Positions 38,839 to 47,208 of a DNA stretch of 64,000 nucleotides are shown here, in pieces. Source of the DNA: Bradyrhizobium sp. ORS 285 (GTDB taxonomy: Bacteria; Pseudomonadota; Alphaproteobacteria; Rhizobiales; Xanthobacteraceae); assembly GCF_900176205.1 (NCBI RefSeq), contig NZ_LT859959.1:2439001-2503000 (forward strand), given 5' to 3'. The position numbers and the translations under genes are program-made. The notes below the pieces were generated by a model. The model worked only from the letters and a program-made list of their open reading frames with translations. It did no database searches and was not told the DNA's origin. Position 1 is the first letter of the stretch. Each line of letters starts with the position of its first letter.

Positions 38839-39422
38839 ATGAGGCCGTGGTTCTGACATCCGAGCGCATCCTCGAAGTCACCGAGGACGTGTTGCGCCGT
38901 TATGGGCTCGCCAAAGCGACGGTCGTCGACGTCGCGAGAGCGCTCGATGTCAGCCACGGCTCCGTCTACCGTCACTTCCCGAGCAAGGCGTCGCTGCGCG
39001 AAGCGGTGGCGAAACGCTGGCTCGAGCGGGTCAGCAAGCCGCTGGCGCAGATCGCCGCCGAGCCGGGCCCGGCGCCGGCCAAGCTGGAGCGTTGGCTGCG
39101 CGAGCTGTTCGACGCCAAGCACAAACGCGTCTGCGAAGACCCAGAGATGTTCGCGACCTACCTGACCCTGGCGCGCGAAGCCTGCACGGTGGTCAAGGCG
39201 CACAAGCAGGACCTGATCGCGCAGGTCGAAGGCATCATCACCGAAGGCGTCGCCCAGGGCGCGTTCGACGTCACCGACCCGAAGACCGCTGCCGCCGCCA
39301 TCTTCGATGCGACGCGCAGCTTCCATCACCCCGCCCACGCCGACGAATGGGCCGATTGCACGTGTTCGACACGAGTCGATGCGGTGCTGACGTTGTTGTT
39401 GCGCGGGCTGGCGGCGCGCTAG
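38835..39422 (+). CDS. TetR/AcrR family transcriptional regulator
   Basis: A 195-residue regulator. The N-terminal helix-turn-helix is 'TVVDVARALDVSHGSVYRHFPSK' (in part: 'VARALDVSHGSVYRHF') near residues 30-55; the C-terminal ligand-binding domain is helical. No efflux pump or enzyme that it would obviously control is adjacent. It probably acts on its own promoter through the palindrome at 38556-38583 and on targets elsewhere. The ligand is unknown. Confidence 0.9.
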   Translation: MNEAVVLTSERILEVTEDVLRRYGLAKATVVDVARALDVSHGSVYRHFPSKASLREAVAKRWLERVSKPLAQIAAEPGPAPAKLERWLRELFDAKHKRVCEDPEMFATYLTLAREACTVVKAHKQDLIAQVEGIITEGVAQGAFDVTDPKTAAAAIFDATRSFHHPAHADEWADCTCSTRVDAVLTLLLRGLAAR

Positions 39423-39441
39423 CGCATGTAGTTCGTAGTTC

Positions 39442-39601
39442 GTAGGGTGGGTAAAGGCGCCTGGCACGATCTCGGTTCGTGCCGAGATGTCGCGCGCCGT
39501 GCCCACCGTCGATCAGCACGTTCCTGTCGCAAGACGGTGGGCACGGCGCCACTGCGATCTCCGTTGAGGAAACGGCACGGCAGCGCCTTTGCCCACCCTA
39601 C
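39442..39601. repeat. Palindromic intergenic repeat, family A copy 2
   Basis: A 160-bp unit starting GTAGGGTGGGTAAAGGCGC and ending GCCCACCCTAC. Inner arms GCCGTGCCCACCGTC / GACGGTGGGCACGGC are perfect 15-mers. It fills the gap between the TetR gene and the convergent response regulator. Its last bases CTA, read on the minus strand, form the TAG stop codon of the response regulator. Confidence 0.88.
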
Positions 39602-40245
39602 AGATCCGTCAGGCCGCTGGTCACCGCCAGCCGCACCAGCTGCGCATCCGTCTGCATCCCCGTCTTCGCTTTCACCAGATAATGATAGTTCTGCACCGTT
39701 TTGATGCTGAGATGCAGGTTGGCTGCGATCTGCTCGGTGGTGAGGCCCGACGCGAGCTGGCGCAGGATCTCGATCTCGCGCTCGCCGAGCCGGTCCAGCA
39801 CCGTGCGTTGCGGATCGAGGCTGTCGGCGGCCAGTACATGGGCGACGTCGTCGCTCAGCGCGCGCTCGCCCCTGACGACCACGCGGATGGCGCGGACCAG
39901 GGCCGAGGGCTCGCTGCTCTTGGTGACGAAGCCGCTGGCGCCGGCGGCAAAGGCTGCCTTCACCAAAGGCGCCTCGCCATGCATCGAGAACACGAGGATG
40001 CAGGCGCGGTTGTCGCGGGCGCGGATGTTGCGGATCGCCTCGAGCCCGCTCGCGCCCTTCATCGAGATGTCGAGCACGACCACGTCAGGGGCATGCGCCT
40101 TGAACGCGGCGTAGGCGGCCGCGGCGCTGTCGGCTTCGGCGATGACGCGAAAGCCGTCCTGGCTCTCCAGCACGCGGCGATAGCCCTGCCGCACGACCGG
40201 ATGGTCGTCGACCAGCAGGATCGAGATGCCTGTCGGCTCGGCCAT
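39598..40245 (-). CDS. NarL/LuxR-type response regulator
   Basis: A 215-residue regulator. The receiver domain has 'LLVDDHPVVRQGYRRVL', phospho-acceptor Asp in 'VVVLDISMKG' near residue 55 and Lys in 'GFVTKSSEP'. The C-terminal LuxR helix-turn-helix is 'LTTEQIAANLHLSIKTVQNY' near residue 180. It starts 4 bp after the histidine-kinase stop, so the two form a two-component system. Its targets may include the divergent operon at 41800. The stop codon is supplied by the adjoining palindromic repeat. Confidence 0.93.
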   Translation of the reverse strand: MAEPTGISILLVDDHPVVRQGYRRVLESQDGFRVIAEADSAAAAYAAFKAHAPDVVVLDISMKGASGLEAIRNIRARDNRACILVFSMHGEAPLVKAAFAAGASGFVTKSSEPSALVRAIRVVVRGERALSDDVAHVLAADSLDPQRTVLDRLGEREIEILRQLASGLTTEQIAANLHLSIKTVQNYHYLVKAKTGMQTDAQLVRLAVTSGLTDL

Positions 40246-40249
40246 GATC

Positions 40250-41608
40250 TCAGGCGGCCAGCGGGATGGTCGCGGAGACGCTGAGCCCGCGCGCGGCAGG
40301 TTCGATCGAAAGTGAGCCGCCGACGGCCGCGATGCGCTCGCGGATGCCGGTCAGGCCGAAGCCGCTCGACTGAGCCATCTGCGCCGCGTCGCCGCCGCCA
40401 TCATCTTCGACCGAGATCACCAGCGCGCTGTCGGGCCCGGCGCGGCGCTCGACACGCAGCGACACCTCGCTGGCGTCGGTGTGGCGCAATGCATTGGTCA
40501 GGCATTCCTGCGCCATCCGATAGGCGGTCACCGCGACCGGACCCTGGATGTCGGCGAGATCGCCGTGCAGGTCGAGCCGGATCGCCGGCCGCGCGGCATG
40601 CTGATAGTTCTGCGTCAGCGCCACCAGGCCGGCTTCCAGCCCGAGCTCCTCGGCGAGCGGCCGGCGCAGCCGGCTCAACGTGCCGCGCAGGCACGCCATC
40701 AGATGGCTGACCGACTGCGTGATCATGCGCGCATCCTGCGCGACCTGATCGTTGCGGCCCTGGCCGGCGGCCTCAATCGTCGAGGCAAAGGCGAGGATCG
40801 CGGTCAGGTTCTGCCCGAACTCGTCGTGCAGCTCGCGGGCGAGCGCCCGCCGCTCCTCGTCGCGAATGTCGAGCAGGCGCTCGGTCAGCGCCGCGCGCTG
40901 CTCGTTGGCCTGCGCGAGCCGATCGCCAAGTTCGCTGACGGCGCGGCCGATCATCGCGAGCTCCATCGAGCGGAAGCGCGGCAGCGCCGGGCGGTGCTCG
41001 CCCTCAGCCATCCGCTGCAGCGCCTGGACGATGCTGCGCGCGGGCGCCAGCGCATGCGCGATCGCGAGCGAGGCGAGGACGCCAATCGCGATCGCCATCG
41101 CGAGTGCCACGCCAAATGAGTCCTGGATGCGCTGCCAGGCGAGCTGGATCGCGGCGTCGGGATCGGCGATCGCAGACACCGTGCCCGCCGTCGTCGTCCG
41201 TGCGCTGATCGCCTGCGCCACCGCGGCGTGATCGCCGAGGATCGTTTCGACCAGGCCTGAGAACCAGCGCGGCGGCGCCGTGCCGAGGCCCTTGCTCTGG
41301 CCGCACAGTGGCTTCTCGAAGGCGGCCTCCGGCTTGAACTGGACGCAGATGCCCGGCGCGATCAGCTTCATCGTCTCGGTCGTGCGCCAGTCCGGCACCG
41401 GCAGCAGGTGGTCGCGCGTCCGGTTGCTGCGCAACAGCAGCTCGCGCCAATACAGCGCCTCCAGCGCCTGCGACACCCGCTCGGCGGACGCGGCCGTGGC
41501 GCGGTCGACGCTACGATATGCATCGACGGTGACCCAGACGCCTGCGGCCGCCAGACACAGCAGGACGATCAGCGCAAGGCGCGCAATCAGCTGGAGCACG
41601 AGGCGCAT
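40250..41608 (-). CDS. Membrane histidine kinase (HisKA_3 / NarX-UhpB type)
   Basis: A 452-residue kinase. One span lies at residues 5-25, followed by a periplasmic sensor of about 140 residues containing a cysteine pair ('GICVQF', 'PLCGQS'). A second span lies near 165-187 and is followed by a HAMP-like linker. HisKA_3 'RRALARELHDEFGQNLTA' places the phospho-His near residue 255; the ATPase domain has 'ALRHTDASEVSL' and 'GFGLTGIRERIAAVGG'. GGAGGG lies upstream of ATG 41608. It is paired with the LuxR-type regulator downstream and divergent from the MotA/ExbB-like operon (191 bp apart). Confidence 0.92.
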   Translation of the reverse strand: MRLVLQLIARLALIVLLCLAAAGVWVTVDAYRSVDRATAASAERVSQALEALYWRELLLRSNRTRDHLLPVPDWRTTETMKLIAPGICVQFKPEAAFEKPLCGQSKGLGTAPPRWFSGLVETILGDHAAVAQAISARTTTAGTVSAIADPDAAIQLAWQRIQDSFGVALAMAIAIGVLASLAIAHALAPARSIVQALQRMAEGEHRPALPRFRSMELAMIGRAVSELGDRLAQANEQRAALTERLLDIRDEERRALARELHDEFGQNLTAILAFASTIEAAGQGRNDQVAQDARMITQSVSHLMACLRGTLSRLRRPLAEELGLEAGLVALTQNYQHAARPAIRLDLHGDLADIQGPVAVTAYRMAQECLTNALRHTDASEVSLRVERRAGPDSALVISVEDDGGGDAAQMAQSSGFGLTGIRERIAAVGGSLSIEPAARGLSVSATIPLAA

Positions 41609-41799
41609 GCGATCCCTCCACTGCGTTTGCCGCAGCGTAACAACGGGCCGGTGCGCCGCCAAGCGAATGCACTGCAGCAAGCGGAAGGTTGGGAAATTTT
41701 CCCGACAGCGGCGAGGCAGATGTCTTTGGACGCTGTTTCGCAGCTCTGCTTTACTTCGGGATCAAAGCGCCGGACGAGCGCGCACCGGGGAGTCGATGG

Positions 41800-42576
41800 A
41801 TGAGCGTGGTCAGCAGTGCCGACAGAGTGGAACCTGCGCGCGACAGCGCCGAGCGCGGCCCGCTGCTGCTCTGGATGATCTTCACCGGGCTGACCGTGTT
41901 CGCCGCCGTGGTGCTGGCGCGCTACGGCTACTTCCATCTGATGGTCACCTCCGACCGCACCTACATCTCCAGCGTCGTCGCCGTGCTCTATGTGCTGACG
42001 TGCTGCCATTGTTTCTGGCGGACGCGGGCCATCGCGCGCGAGGCCGATGCCGCGAAGCGCTGCCGCGCCGTGCTGATCGGCCCGGATGCGGAGCGCGCGC
42101 TCGAACCGGATGCCCAGCTCCTTCCCCAAGGTCTCGTCACCAATCACATCAAGAGCCTCGTTACGAAGGCGCAGGTGCAAGGAGCAGGGCGGCTCGACCA
42201 GACGCTGCTGCTACGCACGCTCGCCGACCGGCTGCGCGGTTCCAACGGCTTCGGCGGCTTCGCCTCGGACACCCTGATGAAGCTCGGCCTGCTCGGCACC
42301 ATCATCGGCTTCATCATCATGCTGGCGCCGATCGCGGGCCTCGATGTCAACGACAAGCTCGCGATGAAATCCTCGATGGGCCTGATGAGCGACGGCATGG
42401 CGGTGGCGATGTACACGACGCTCGCCGGCCTCGTCGGCTCGATCCTGGTGCGCATCCAGTACTACATGCTCGATGCCGCCACCGGCCGCGTGTTCTCCGA
42501 TGCGGTGATGCTCACCGAAACACGGGTGACGCCGCGGCTCGAGCGCGCCATGGAGCGCGCGGAGCAGGGCGCATGA
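41800..42576 (+). CDS. MotA/TolQ/ExbB-like proton-channel protein
   Basis: A 258-residue membrane protein. Spans lie near residues 23-43, 55-72, 165-187 and 203-225, separated by a cytoplasmic region of about 90 residues. The last two spans carry the ExbB/TolQ/MotA signature: 'LMKLGLLGTIIGFIIMLAPI' and 'MAVAMYTTLAGLVGSIL'. The family forms pentameric channels that convert proton flow into mechanical work through a single-span partner. The neighbouring genes are not exbD, tolR or motB but two unfamiliar membrane proteins joined by 4-bp overlaps. GGGGAG precedes ATG 41800; the frame is open further upstream but without family sequence. Confidence 0.85.
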   Translation: MSVVSSADRVEPARDSAERGPLLLWMIFTGLTVFAAVVLARYGYFHLMVTSDRTYISSVVAVLYVLTCCHCFWRTRAIAREADAAKRCRAVLIGPDAERALEPDAQLLPQGLVTNHIKSLVTKAQVQGAGRLDQTLLLRTLADRLRGSNGFGGFASDTLMKLGLLGTIIGFIIMLAPIAGLDVNDKLAMKSSMGLMSDGMAVAMYTTLAGLVGSILVRIQYYMLDAATGRVFSDAVMLTETRVTPRLERAMERAEQGA

Positions 42577-43244
42577 TGGACGATTTCGGGCTCTATCCAC
42601 GCGAGGAGCAGTTCGATCCGTTCAGCGTCATGCTGTTCAAGGCGCTGCAGATCGTCGCGTTCTTCTTCTTCATCGCCGTGCTCGCGATCTCGCCCGATGC
42701 CAAGGACGGCAAGGTCGACAGCAAGGCCGAGTTCCTGATCACGATGGACTGGCCGGACAATCATCCCGACGATCTCGACCTGTTCGTGCAGGACCCTGTC
42801 GGCAACATCGCCTGGTATCGGCATCGCGAGGCCGGCTTCCTCACGCTCGACCGCGACGATCGCGGCGGCGCCAACGACTTCATCCTGGTCAACGGGCTGA
42901 AGATCCCGTCGCCGATCCGCGAGGAGATCGTGACCGTCAGGGGCATCGTCGCCGGCGAATACACGGTCAACATCTCGCATTTCCAGAACGTCAGCGGCGC
43001 GCCGGTCGAGGCAAAGGTGAAGGTGCAGAAGCTCAACCCGACGGCGCAGGTGATCTTCGACGACAAGGTTGTGCTCGATCATTCCGGCGACGAGAAGACC
43101 GCGTTGCGTTTCAAGCTCGATGCCACGGGCAAGGTGATCGACGTGCAGCGCCGGCCGAAATCGCTGCTCGAGACCTTCCGCAATGTCCGCGCCAACGGCG
43201 CCGACCTCGATCCCAAGACCGGCGTCAGGATGATCAGCCGATGA
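42573..43244 (+). CDS. Single-span membrane protein with DUF2135-like extracytoplasmic domain
   Basis: A 223-residue protein whose ATG overlaps the stop of the channel gene. Short cytoplasmic N terminus, one span at about 18-39 ('VMLFKALQIVAFFFFIAVL'), then a beta-rich domain. The segment 'DDLDLFVQDPVGNIAWYRHR' resembles the DxDLHVxDPxGE repeat of DUF2135/YfaP-type domains, and 'VAGEYTVNISHF' is a typical later strand. The topology matches ExbD/TolR/MotB. However, the in-membrane Asp expected after 'PF' is Ser (S18), with D15 just before it. The C-terminal part is basic and low in similarity to anything I know. Confidence 0.75.
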   Translation: MMDDFGLYPREEQFDPFSVMLFKALQIVAFFFFIAVLAISPDAKDGKVDSKAEFLITMDWPDNHPDDLDLFVQDPVGNIAWYRHREAGFLTLDRDDRGGANDFILVNGLKIPSPIREEIVTVRGIVAGEYTVNISHFQNVSGAPVEAKVKVQKLNPTAQVIFDDKVVLDHSGDEKTALRFKLDATGKVIDVQRRPKSLLETFRNVRANGADLDPKTGVRMISR

Positions 43245-43849
43245 CGAGCAGCCTGCAAACCGTCATCGTCACGCTCTCCGTCTGCTACGCGCTGATCGGC
43301 GCGCTACTGCTGCTGGTTCTGGTCTATGCGCGGCTGCCGTGGCCGGTGAAGGCGATCGCGGTCGTCATCACCAGTGCGTTCTATGTCGGCAGCTTCGTCG
43401 GCGCACGCGGCCTGCTCGGCTGGGCCAGCGTCGACCGGCTGCCGAAGGCCTTCAAGGTGCTGCAGGTCAGGATCGTCGATCCGCACAGTGTCGAAGGCGA
43501 CCCCGGCGCGGTCTATCTCTGGGTCGAGCGGCTCGACGACGACAACAGGCCGAGCGGCGTGCCACGCGCCTACCGCATCCCCTACAGCGACACGCTGGCC
43601 GAGAAGGCGCAGCACGCCGCCGACCAGATCGCGGCCGGCCATCCGCAAGGCGGCCGCGCCGCCGATTTCGGCACCGGCGACGGCGGCGTCATCGACGCGG
43701 CGCGCGAATACATCCTGCCCAAGACCATCATCGAGACCGCCGGCGGCGATCCCTCGACCGGCGAGTTCAAGGCCGCGAAGAATGCCGGCGACGGCGTGTC
43801 CTTCACACCCTTGCTGCCGCCGCGCATGCCGCCGAAGGATGAGCAGTGA
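43241..43849 (+). CDS. Two-span membrane protein, third gene of the channel operon
   Basis: A 202-residue protein overlapping the previous stop by 4 bp (ATGA). Two spans near residues 7-29 and 36-58 are followed by a hydrophilic part rich in Asp, Gly and Pro ('VYLWVERLDDDNRPSG', 'YILPKTIIETAGGDP', 'PLLPPRMPPKDEQ'). I do not recognise the family. The tight overlap with both upstream genes says the three products are made together and probably act as one membrane complex. Confidence 0.75.
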   Translation: MTSSLQTVIVTLSVCYALIGALLLLVLVYARLPWPVKAIAVVITSAFYVGSFVGARGLLGWASVDRLPKAFKVLQVRIVDPHSVEGDPGAVYLWVERLDDDNRPSGVPRAYRIPYSDTLAEKAQHAADQIAAGHPQGGRAADFGTGDGGVIDAAREYILPKTIIETAGGDPSTGEFKAAKNAGDGVSFTPLLPPRMPPKDEQ

Positions 43850-43900
43850 CGAGCCAACGGGACGCGTCAGTCTATATCGTCGTAGCGGATGTCTCATCGC

Positions 43901-43985
43901 CGTCATTGCGAGGAGCGTAAGCGACGAAGCAATCGAGAGTCGCGCGCGAGGTCCTGGATTGCTTCGCTGCGCTCGCAATGATGCG
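43901..43985. repeat. Palindromic intergenic repeat, family C copy 1
   Basis: Ends CGTCATTGCGAGGAGCG and GCGCTCGCAATGATGCG are inverted, with inner GAAGCAATC / GGATTGCTTC arms. It occupies the gap 43850-44236, in which I see no gene. A more diverged relative is at 53427-53545. Confidence 0.75.
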
Positions 43986-44236
43986 TGGAGAGAGCGTCAT
44001 CCAGGCTGTACACTCCAAATTTCCTTGGACGCTTCGGCCATCCTTGTCCGCATCGTGATTGCCGTGCTCGTCGCGGTCTGCACACGTGACCGCGTGTGAC
44101 CAGAGCATGACGGCTGCGCGGCGGCTCCGTTTAGATGCCCGGTGGTGAAATTGCCAACACTCCCGGTTCGCGTTAGACTCCCCATCCGTTGCTGGTCGCG
44201 TCAATTCCGGTTTGTGCATTCGATTTGCGGGGGAGC

Positions 44237-45181
44237 ATGGCGATGCGAAGATTGGCGATCGCATGGGCGGCAGTGATGTTGTGGCCGGCCGGACCAGCTC
44301 TGGCCTGGTGGGATGAAGGCCATATGCAGATCGCGTATCTGGCCTACAAGAAGCTGTCCCCGGCGGCGCGGGACCGGGCCGATGCGCTGCTCAAGCTCAA
44401 TCCCGACTACGCCAGCTGGGTCGCCGGTGCGCCTGCGGGACAGGAGAAGCTCTACGCCTTCGTGCACGCGGCGACCTGGCCGGACGACATCAAGATGAAG
44501 CCGGACTATTACGACGATCAGGTGACGGATTCGACGGCGAAGCAGCTGGTGCCGTACGGCCACCTCAAGCATCAGTACTGGCACTACAAGGACGCGCTGT
44601 TCTCGGCCGACGACACGCCGCTGCCGCGCCCTGATGCTGTGGATGCGGTGTCGCAGCTCAAGCTGATGATCGCCAAGCTGCCGGCGAACACCGACGCCTC
44701 GGAGCCGCTTCGCTCCTACAACCTCAGCTGGACCATCCACCTCGTCGGCGATCTGCATCAGCCGCTGCACGCCATCGCCCGCTATTCGGCCGCGCTGCCG
44801 GACAAAGGCGGCGACCGCGGCGGCAATGAGGAGCAGGTGATCGCCGCCAACGGCGAGACGCAGAATCTGCACGCCTATTGGGACGGCATTTTCGGCGGCT
44901 ATTCCACGGTGTTCGGCGCGATCTTCGATGCCGACCAGCGTGGCGGCCTGTCGACCGTGACACCCGATGCCGGCAAGGCGCAGATCATCGACCCCGCGGT
45001 GTGGGCGCAGGAGAGCTTCGATCTCGCCAAGTCTGTCGCCTATGCTGCCCCCATTCGCACCGACAAGCAGCCGGTGGAGCTGACGCGCGAGTACGAGACC
45101 AACGCCCGTGATCTCGCCCGCAAGCAGGCTGCGCTCGCCGCGGCGCGGCTCGCGAACCTGCTCGAGGTGCTGTTGCGGTAG
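44237..45181 (+). CDS. S1/P1-type secreted nuclease
   Basis: A 314-residue zinc-dependent nuclease that degrades single-stranded DNA and RNA to 5'-nucleotides. The signal peptide ends right before a Trp ('GPALAWWDEGHMQIAYLA'); in this family the mature N-terminal Trp binds zinc. Further ligands appear in 'FVHAATWPDDI', 'HQYWHYKD' and 'WTIHLVGDLHQPLH', and 'NLHAYWDGIF' follows. GGGGGAG precedes ATG 44237. It is probably periplasmic or secreted, for nucleotide scavenging. It is convergent with the SDR gene. Confidence 0.93.
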   Translation: MAMRRLAIAWAAVMLWPAGPALAWWDEGHMQIAYLAYKKLSPAARDRADALLKLNPDYASWVAGAPAGQEKLYAFVHAATWPDDIKMKPDYYDDQVTDSTAKQLVPYGHLKHQYWHYKDALFSADDTPLPRPDAVDAVSQLKLMIAKLPANTDASEPLRSYNLSWTIHLVGDLHQPLHAIARYSAALPDKGGDRGGNEEQVIAANGETQNLHAYWDGIFGGYSTVFGAIFDADQRGGLSTVTPDAGKAQIIDPAVWAQESFDLAKSVAYAAPIRTDKQPVELTREYETNARDLARKQAALAAARLANLLEVLLR

Positions 45182-45194
45182 AGCCGCCCGCGCC

Positions 45195-45914
45195 TCACGG
45201 CGCCCGCGTCGGCCGGACGACGATCTCGTTGACATCGACATCGTCGGGTTGCTCGATGGCATAGCGCACGGCGCGGCCGATCGCGTCCGGCTGCAGGGCA
45301 ATCGCGCGGTAGCTGCGCATCATCTCGGCTGCGCTCTCGTCGGTGATGGTGCTGGCGAGTTCGCTTTCCACCACGCCCGGATGGATGCAGGTGACGCGCA
45401 GCTTGTCGTTTTCCTGCCGGAGCCCGTCCGAGATCGCCCGCACGGCGTGCTTGGTCGCGCAGTAGACGGCGGCGGTCGGCACGACCTGCAGAGCGCCGAT
45501 CGAGGCGATGTTGATGATGTGTCCGGAGCCGCGCGCGAGCATGCCGGGCAACACCGCCGCGATGCCGTTCAGCACGCCCTTGATGTTGACGTCGACCATG
45601 CGATCCCACTCGTCGACCTTCATCGAGGCCATCGGCGAGAGCGGCATGATGCCGGCATTGTTGATCATGACGTCCACGTGCCCCCACAACGCGCGCGCAG
45701 CCTCGGCAAAGGCCGCGACGTCGGCGCGGCTGGTCACATCCAGCGCCCGAACCTCGGCGGTTCCGCCGGCCGCGCGCAGCTCGGCGGCGAGCGCCTCCAG
45801 CCGATCAAGGCGGCGCGCGCCCAGCAGCAGCCGTGCGCCCGTGACCGCCAGCTCTCGTGCGATCCCAGCGCCAATGCCGCTCGACGCCCCGGTAATCAGG
45901 ATGACCTTGTCCAT
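45195..45914 (-). CDS. Short-chain dehydrogenase/reductase
   Basis: A 239-residue classical SDR. The coenzyme motif is 'VILITGASSGIGAGIARE', with an Arg-rich 'GARRLDRLEAL' that favours NADP. 'MINNAGIMPL' is the NAG motif, and the catalytic tetrad is completed by Ser in 'IASIGA' and 'YCATKHAV' (YxxxK). The substrate is unknown. ATG 45914 is preceded by GGGAG at 6 bp; the TTG at 45920 is less likely. It is divergent from the LysR regulator at 46014, the classic arrangement of a LysR protein with its target. Confidence 0.92.
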   Translation of the reverse strand: MDKVILITGASSGIGAGIARELAVTGARLLLGARRLDRLEALAAELRAAGGTAEVRALDVTSRADVAAFAEAARALWGHVDVMINNAGIMPLSPMASMKVDEWDRMVDVNIKGVLNGIAAVLPGMLARGSGHIINIASIGALQVVPTAAVYCATKHAVRAISDGLRQENDKLRVTCIHPGVVESELASTITDESAAEMMRSYRAIALQPDAIGRAVRYAIEQPDDVDVNEIVVRPTRAP

Positions 45915-46013
45915 GTTCAACTCCCGTCGGTTGGTGACGGGCGGAAGCTAGGTGGCCGGCATTGTCACGACAATTTGCCCAATGCTTGCCTCGGTGGTAA
46001 ACGTATCTAACCA

Positions 46014-46904
46014 ATGCGCATCGACAAGAACATCATCGAGCTGTTCGTGGCGGTGGCCGATGCCGGGAGCTTCCGCCTTGCCGCGGACCGGCTGGGCGTG
46101 ACGCGGTCTGCCGTCAGCCAGGCCATGGGCAGGCTGGAGGACCATCTCGGGATTTCCCTGGTCAGCCGGACGACCCGCAGTTTTAGCCTGACCGAGGCGG
46201 GACGCCGTTTCTATGCGGATGTCGCGCCGGCGATCGGCGCGCTGAATGCCGCCGCCGAGCAGATCGGCGACAAGGCCGGGCCGCCGTCCGGCCTGCTGCG
46301 GCTGGCCGTGTCCTCCATCGCCGAACGCTTCATCTCCGGGCCGTTGCTGGCCTCTTTCATGCAAGCCTTTCCCGCGATCGAGCTGGACATCACCATCACC
46401 GACGACACCTTCGACATCGTCGCCGAGCACTACGACGCAGGCGTGCGCCTGGGAGAAGTCATCGCGCAGGACATGATCGCTGTCCCGGTGTCCGGAGATC
46501 AGCGGCAGCTGGCCTTTGCCGCACCGAGCTATCTGGAAGCGCACGGCGCGCCGGCGCATCCGCGCGATCTGATCCATCATGCCTGCATCGGCTGGCGGCC
46601 CGCGCCACTGGTCGCTCCCTATCGCTGGGAGTTCACCGAAGCGGGCAGGGACTTCAATGTCGAGGTGAAGCCCAGCCTGACGACCAACGACATGTTGTTG
46701 ATGATCCGCACCGCATGCGCCGGCGGCGGCATCACCTTCGGCATGGAGGAGACGTTCCAGCCCTACGTCGCGCGTGGCGAACTGGTGCCTCTGCTGGAAA
46801 GCTTCTCCGCGCCGTTTGCCGGATTCTACCTGTATTTTCCGAGGCGTCGGAACCTGGCACCCAAGCTCCGCGCGCTGATCGACCATGCGAGGCGGGGAGT
46901 ATGA
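46014..46904 (+). CDS. LysR-family transcriptional regulator
   Basis: A 296-residue regulator with an N-terminal winged helix-turn-helix ('FVAVADAGSFRLAADRLGVTRSAVSQAMGRLE', in part: 'SFRLAADRLGVTRSAVSQ'), a linker helix and a substrate-binding-protein-like effector domain ('GLLRLAVSSIAERFI', 'FDIVAEHYDAGVRLGE'). It is divergent from the SDR gene with a 99-bp shared promoter region, so that gene is the likely target. The effector is unknown. Confidence 0.93.
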   Translation: MRIDKNIIELFVAVADAGSFRLAADRLGVTRSAVSQAMGRLEDHLGISLVSRTTRSFSLTEAGRRFYADVAPAIGALNAAAEQIGDKAGPPSGLLRLAVSSIAERFISGPLLASFMQAFPAIELDITITDDTFDIVAEHYDAGVRLGEVIAQDMIAVPVSGDQRQLAFAAPSYLEAHGAPAHPRDLIHHACIGWRPAPLVAPYRWEFTEAGRDFNVEVKPSLTTNDMLLMIRTACAGGGITFGMEETFQPYVARGELVPLLESFSAPFAGFYLYFPRRRNLAPKLRALIDHARRGV

Positions 46905-47066
46905 CAGCAGCGAGGTCTTCATCAAAATGTCGATGCAGTCGGATCTTCTCCGGTAAGCGAAGCGGCTCCGCTGCTGCCTAACACGTCCCCCGCGGCGTGC
47001 TGGATGCCCCGCCTGCACGGGGCATGACGGCGGAGTTTGGGGCGCCGCTTTTGCCAAGCTAACAGT
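46905..47066. other. Start of an 826-bp gene-free stretch (to 47730)
   Basis: From 46905 to the IS110 transposase stop at 47731 there is no intact gene. The stretch holds the repeat at 47067-47189, the gltD remnant at 47209-47400, the family B repeat at 47434-47465, an AT-rich patch near 47510-47590 and GC hairpins near 47595-47660. Confidence 0.55.
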
Positions 47067-47189
47067 GTCGTCCCGGCCTTGAGCCGGGACCCATACTTCG
47101 CGGCGGTCGTGATCGAGCAAGCTGCCAACTACACACGTGCCTCAAGCCGCTCCCTGTGGGTATGGGTCCCGGCTCAAGGCCGGGACGAC
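47067..47189. repeat. Repeat with perfect 30-bp inverted ends
   Basis: The 30 bases at 47067-47096 (starting GTCGTCCCGGCC) are the exact reverse complement of 47160-47189. Each arm is itself palindromic (GTCCCGGC / GCCGGGAC around CTTGA). The 63-bp middle is unremarkable. Such units are common between genes in Bradyrhizobium genomes and can be small non-autonomous mobile elements. Confidence 0.85.
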
Positions 47190-47208
47190 AGCGGAGGCTT
47201 TGGCGAGA

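Noticed and set aside
41800..43849. The channel operon as a Zorya-type anti-phage system
   Set aside because: Zorya needs ZorB with an OmpA-like domain and helicase or nuclease genes (ZorC-E); none is present.
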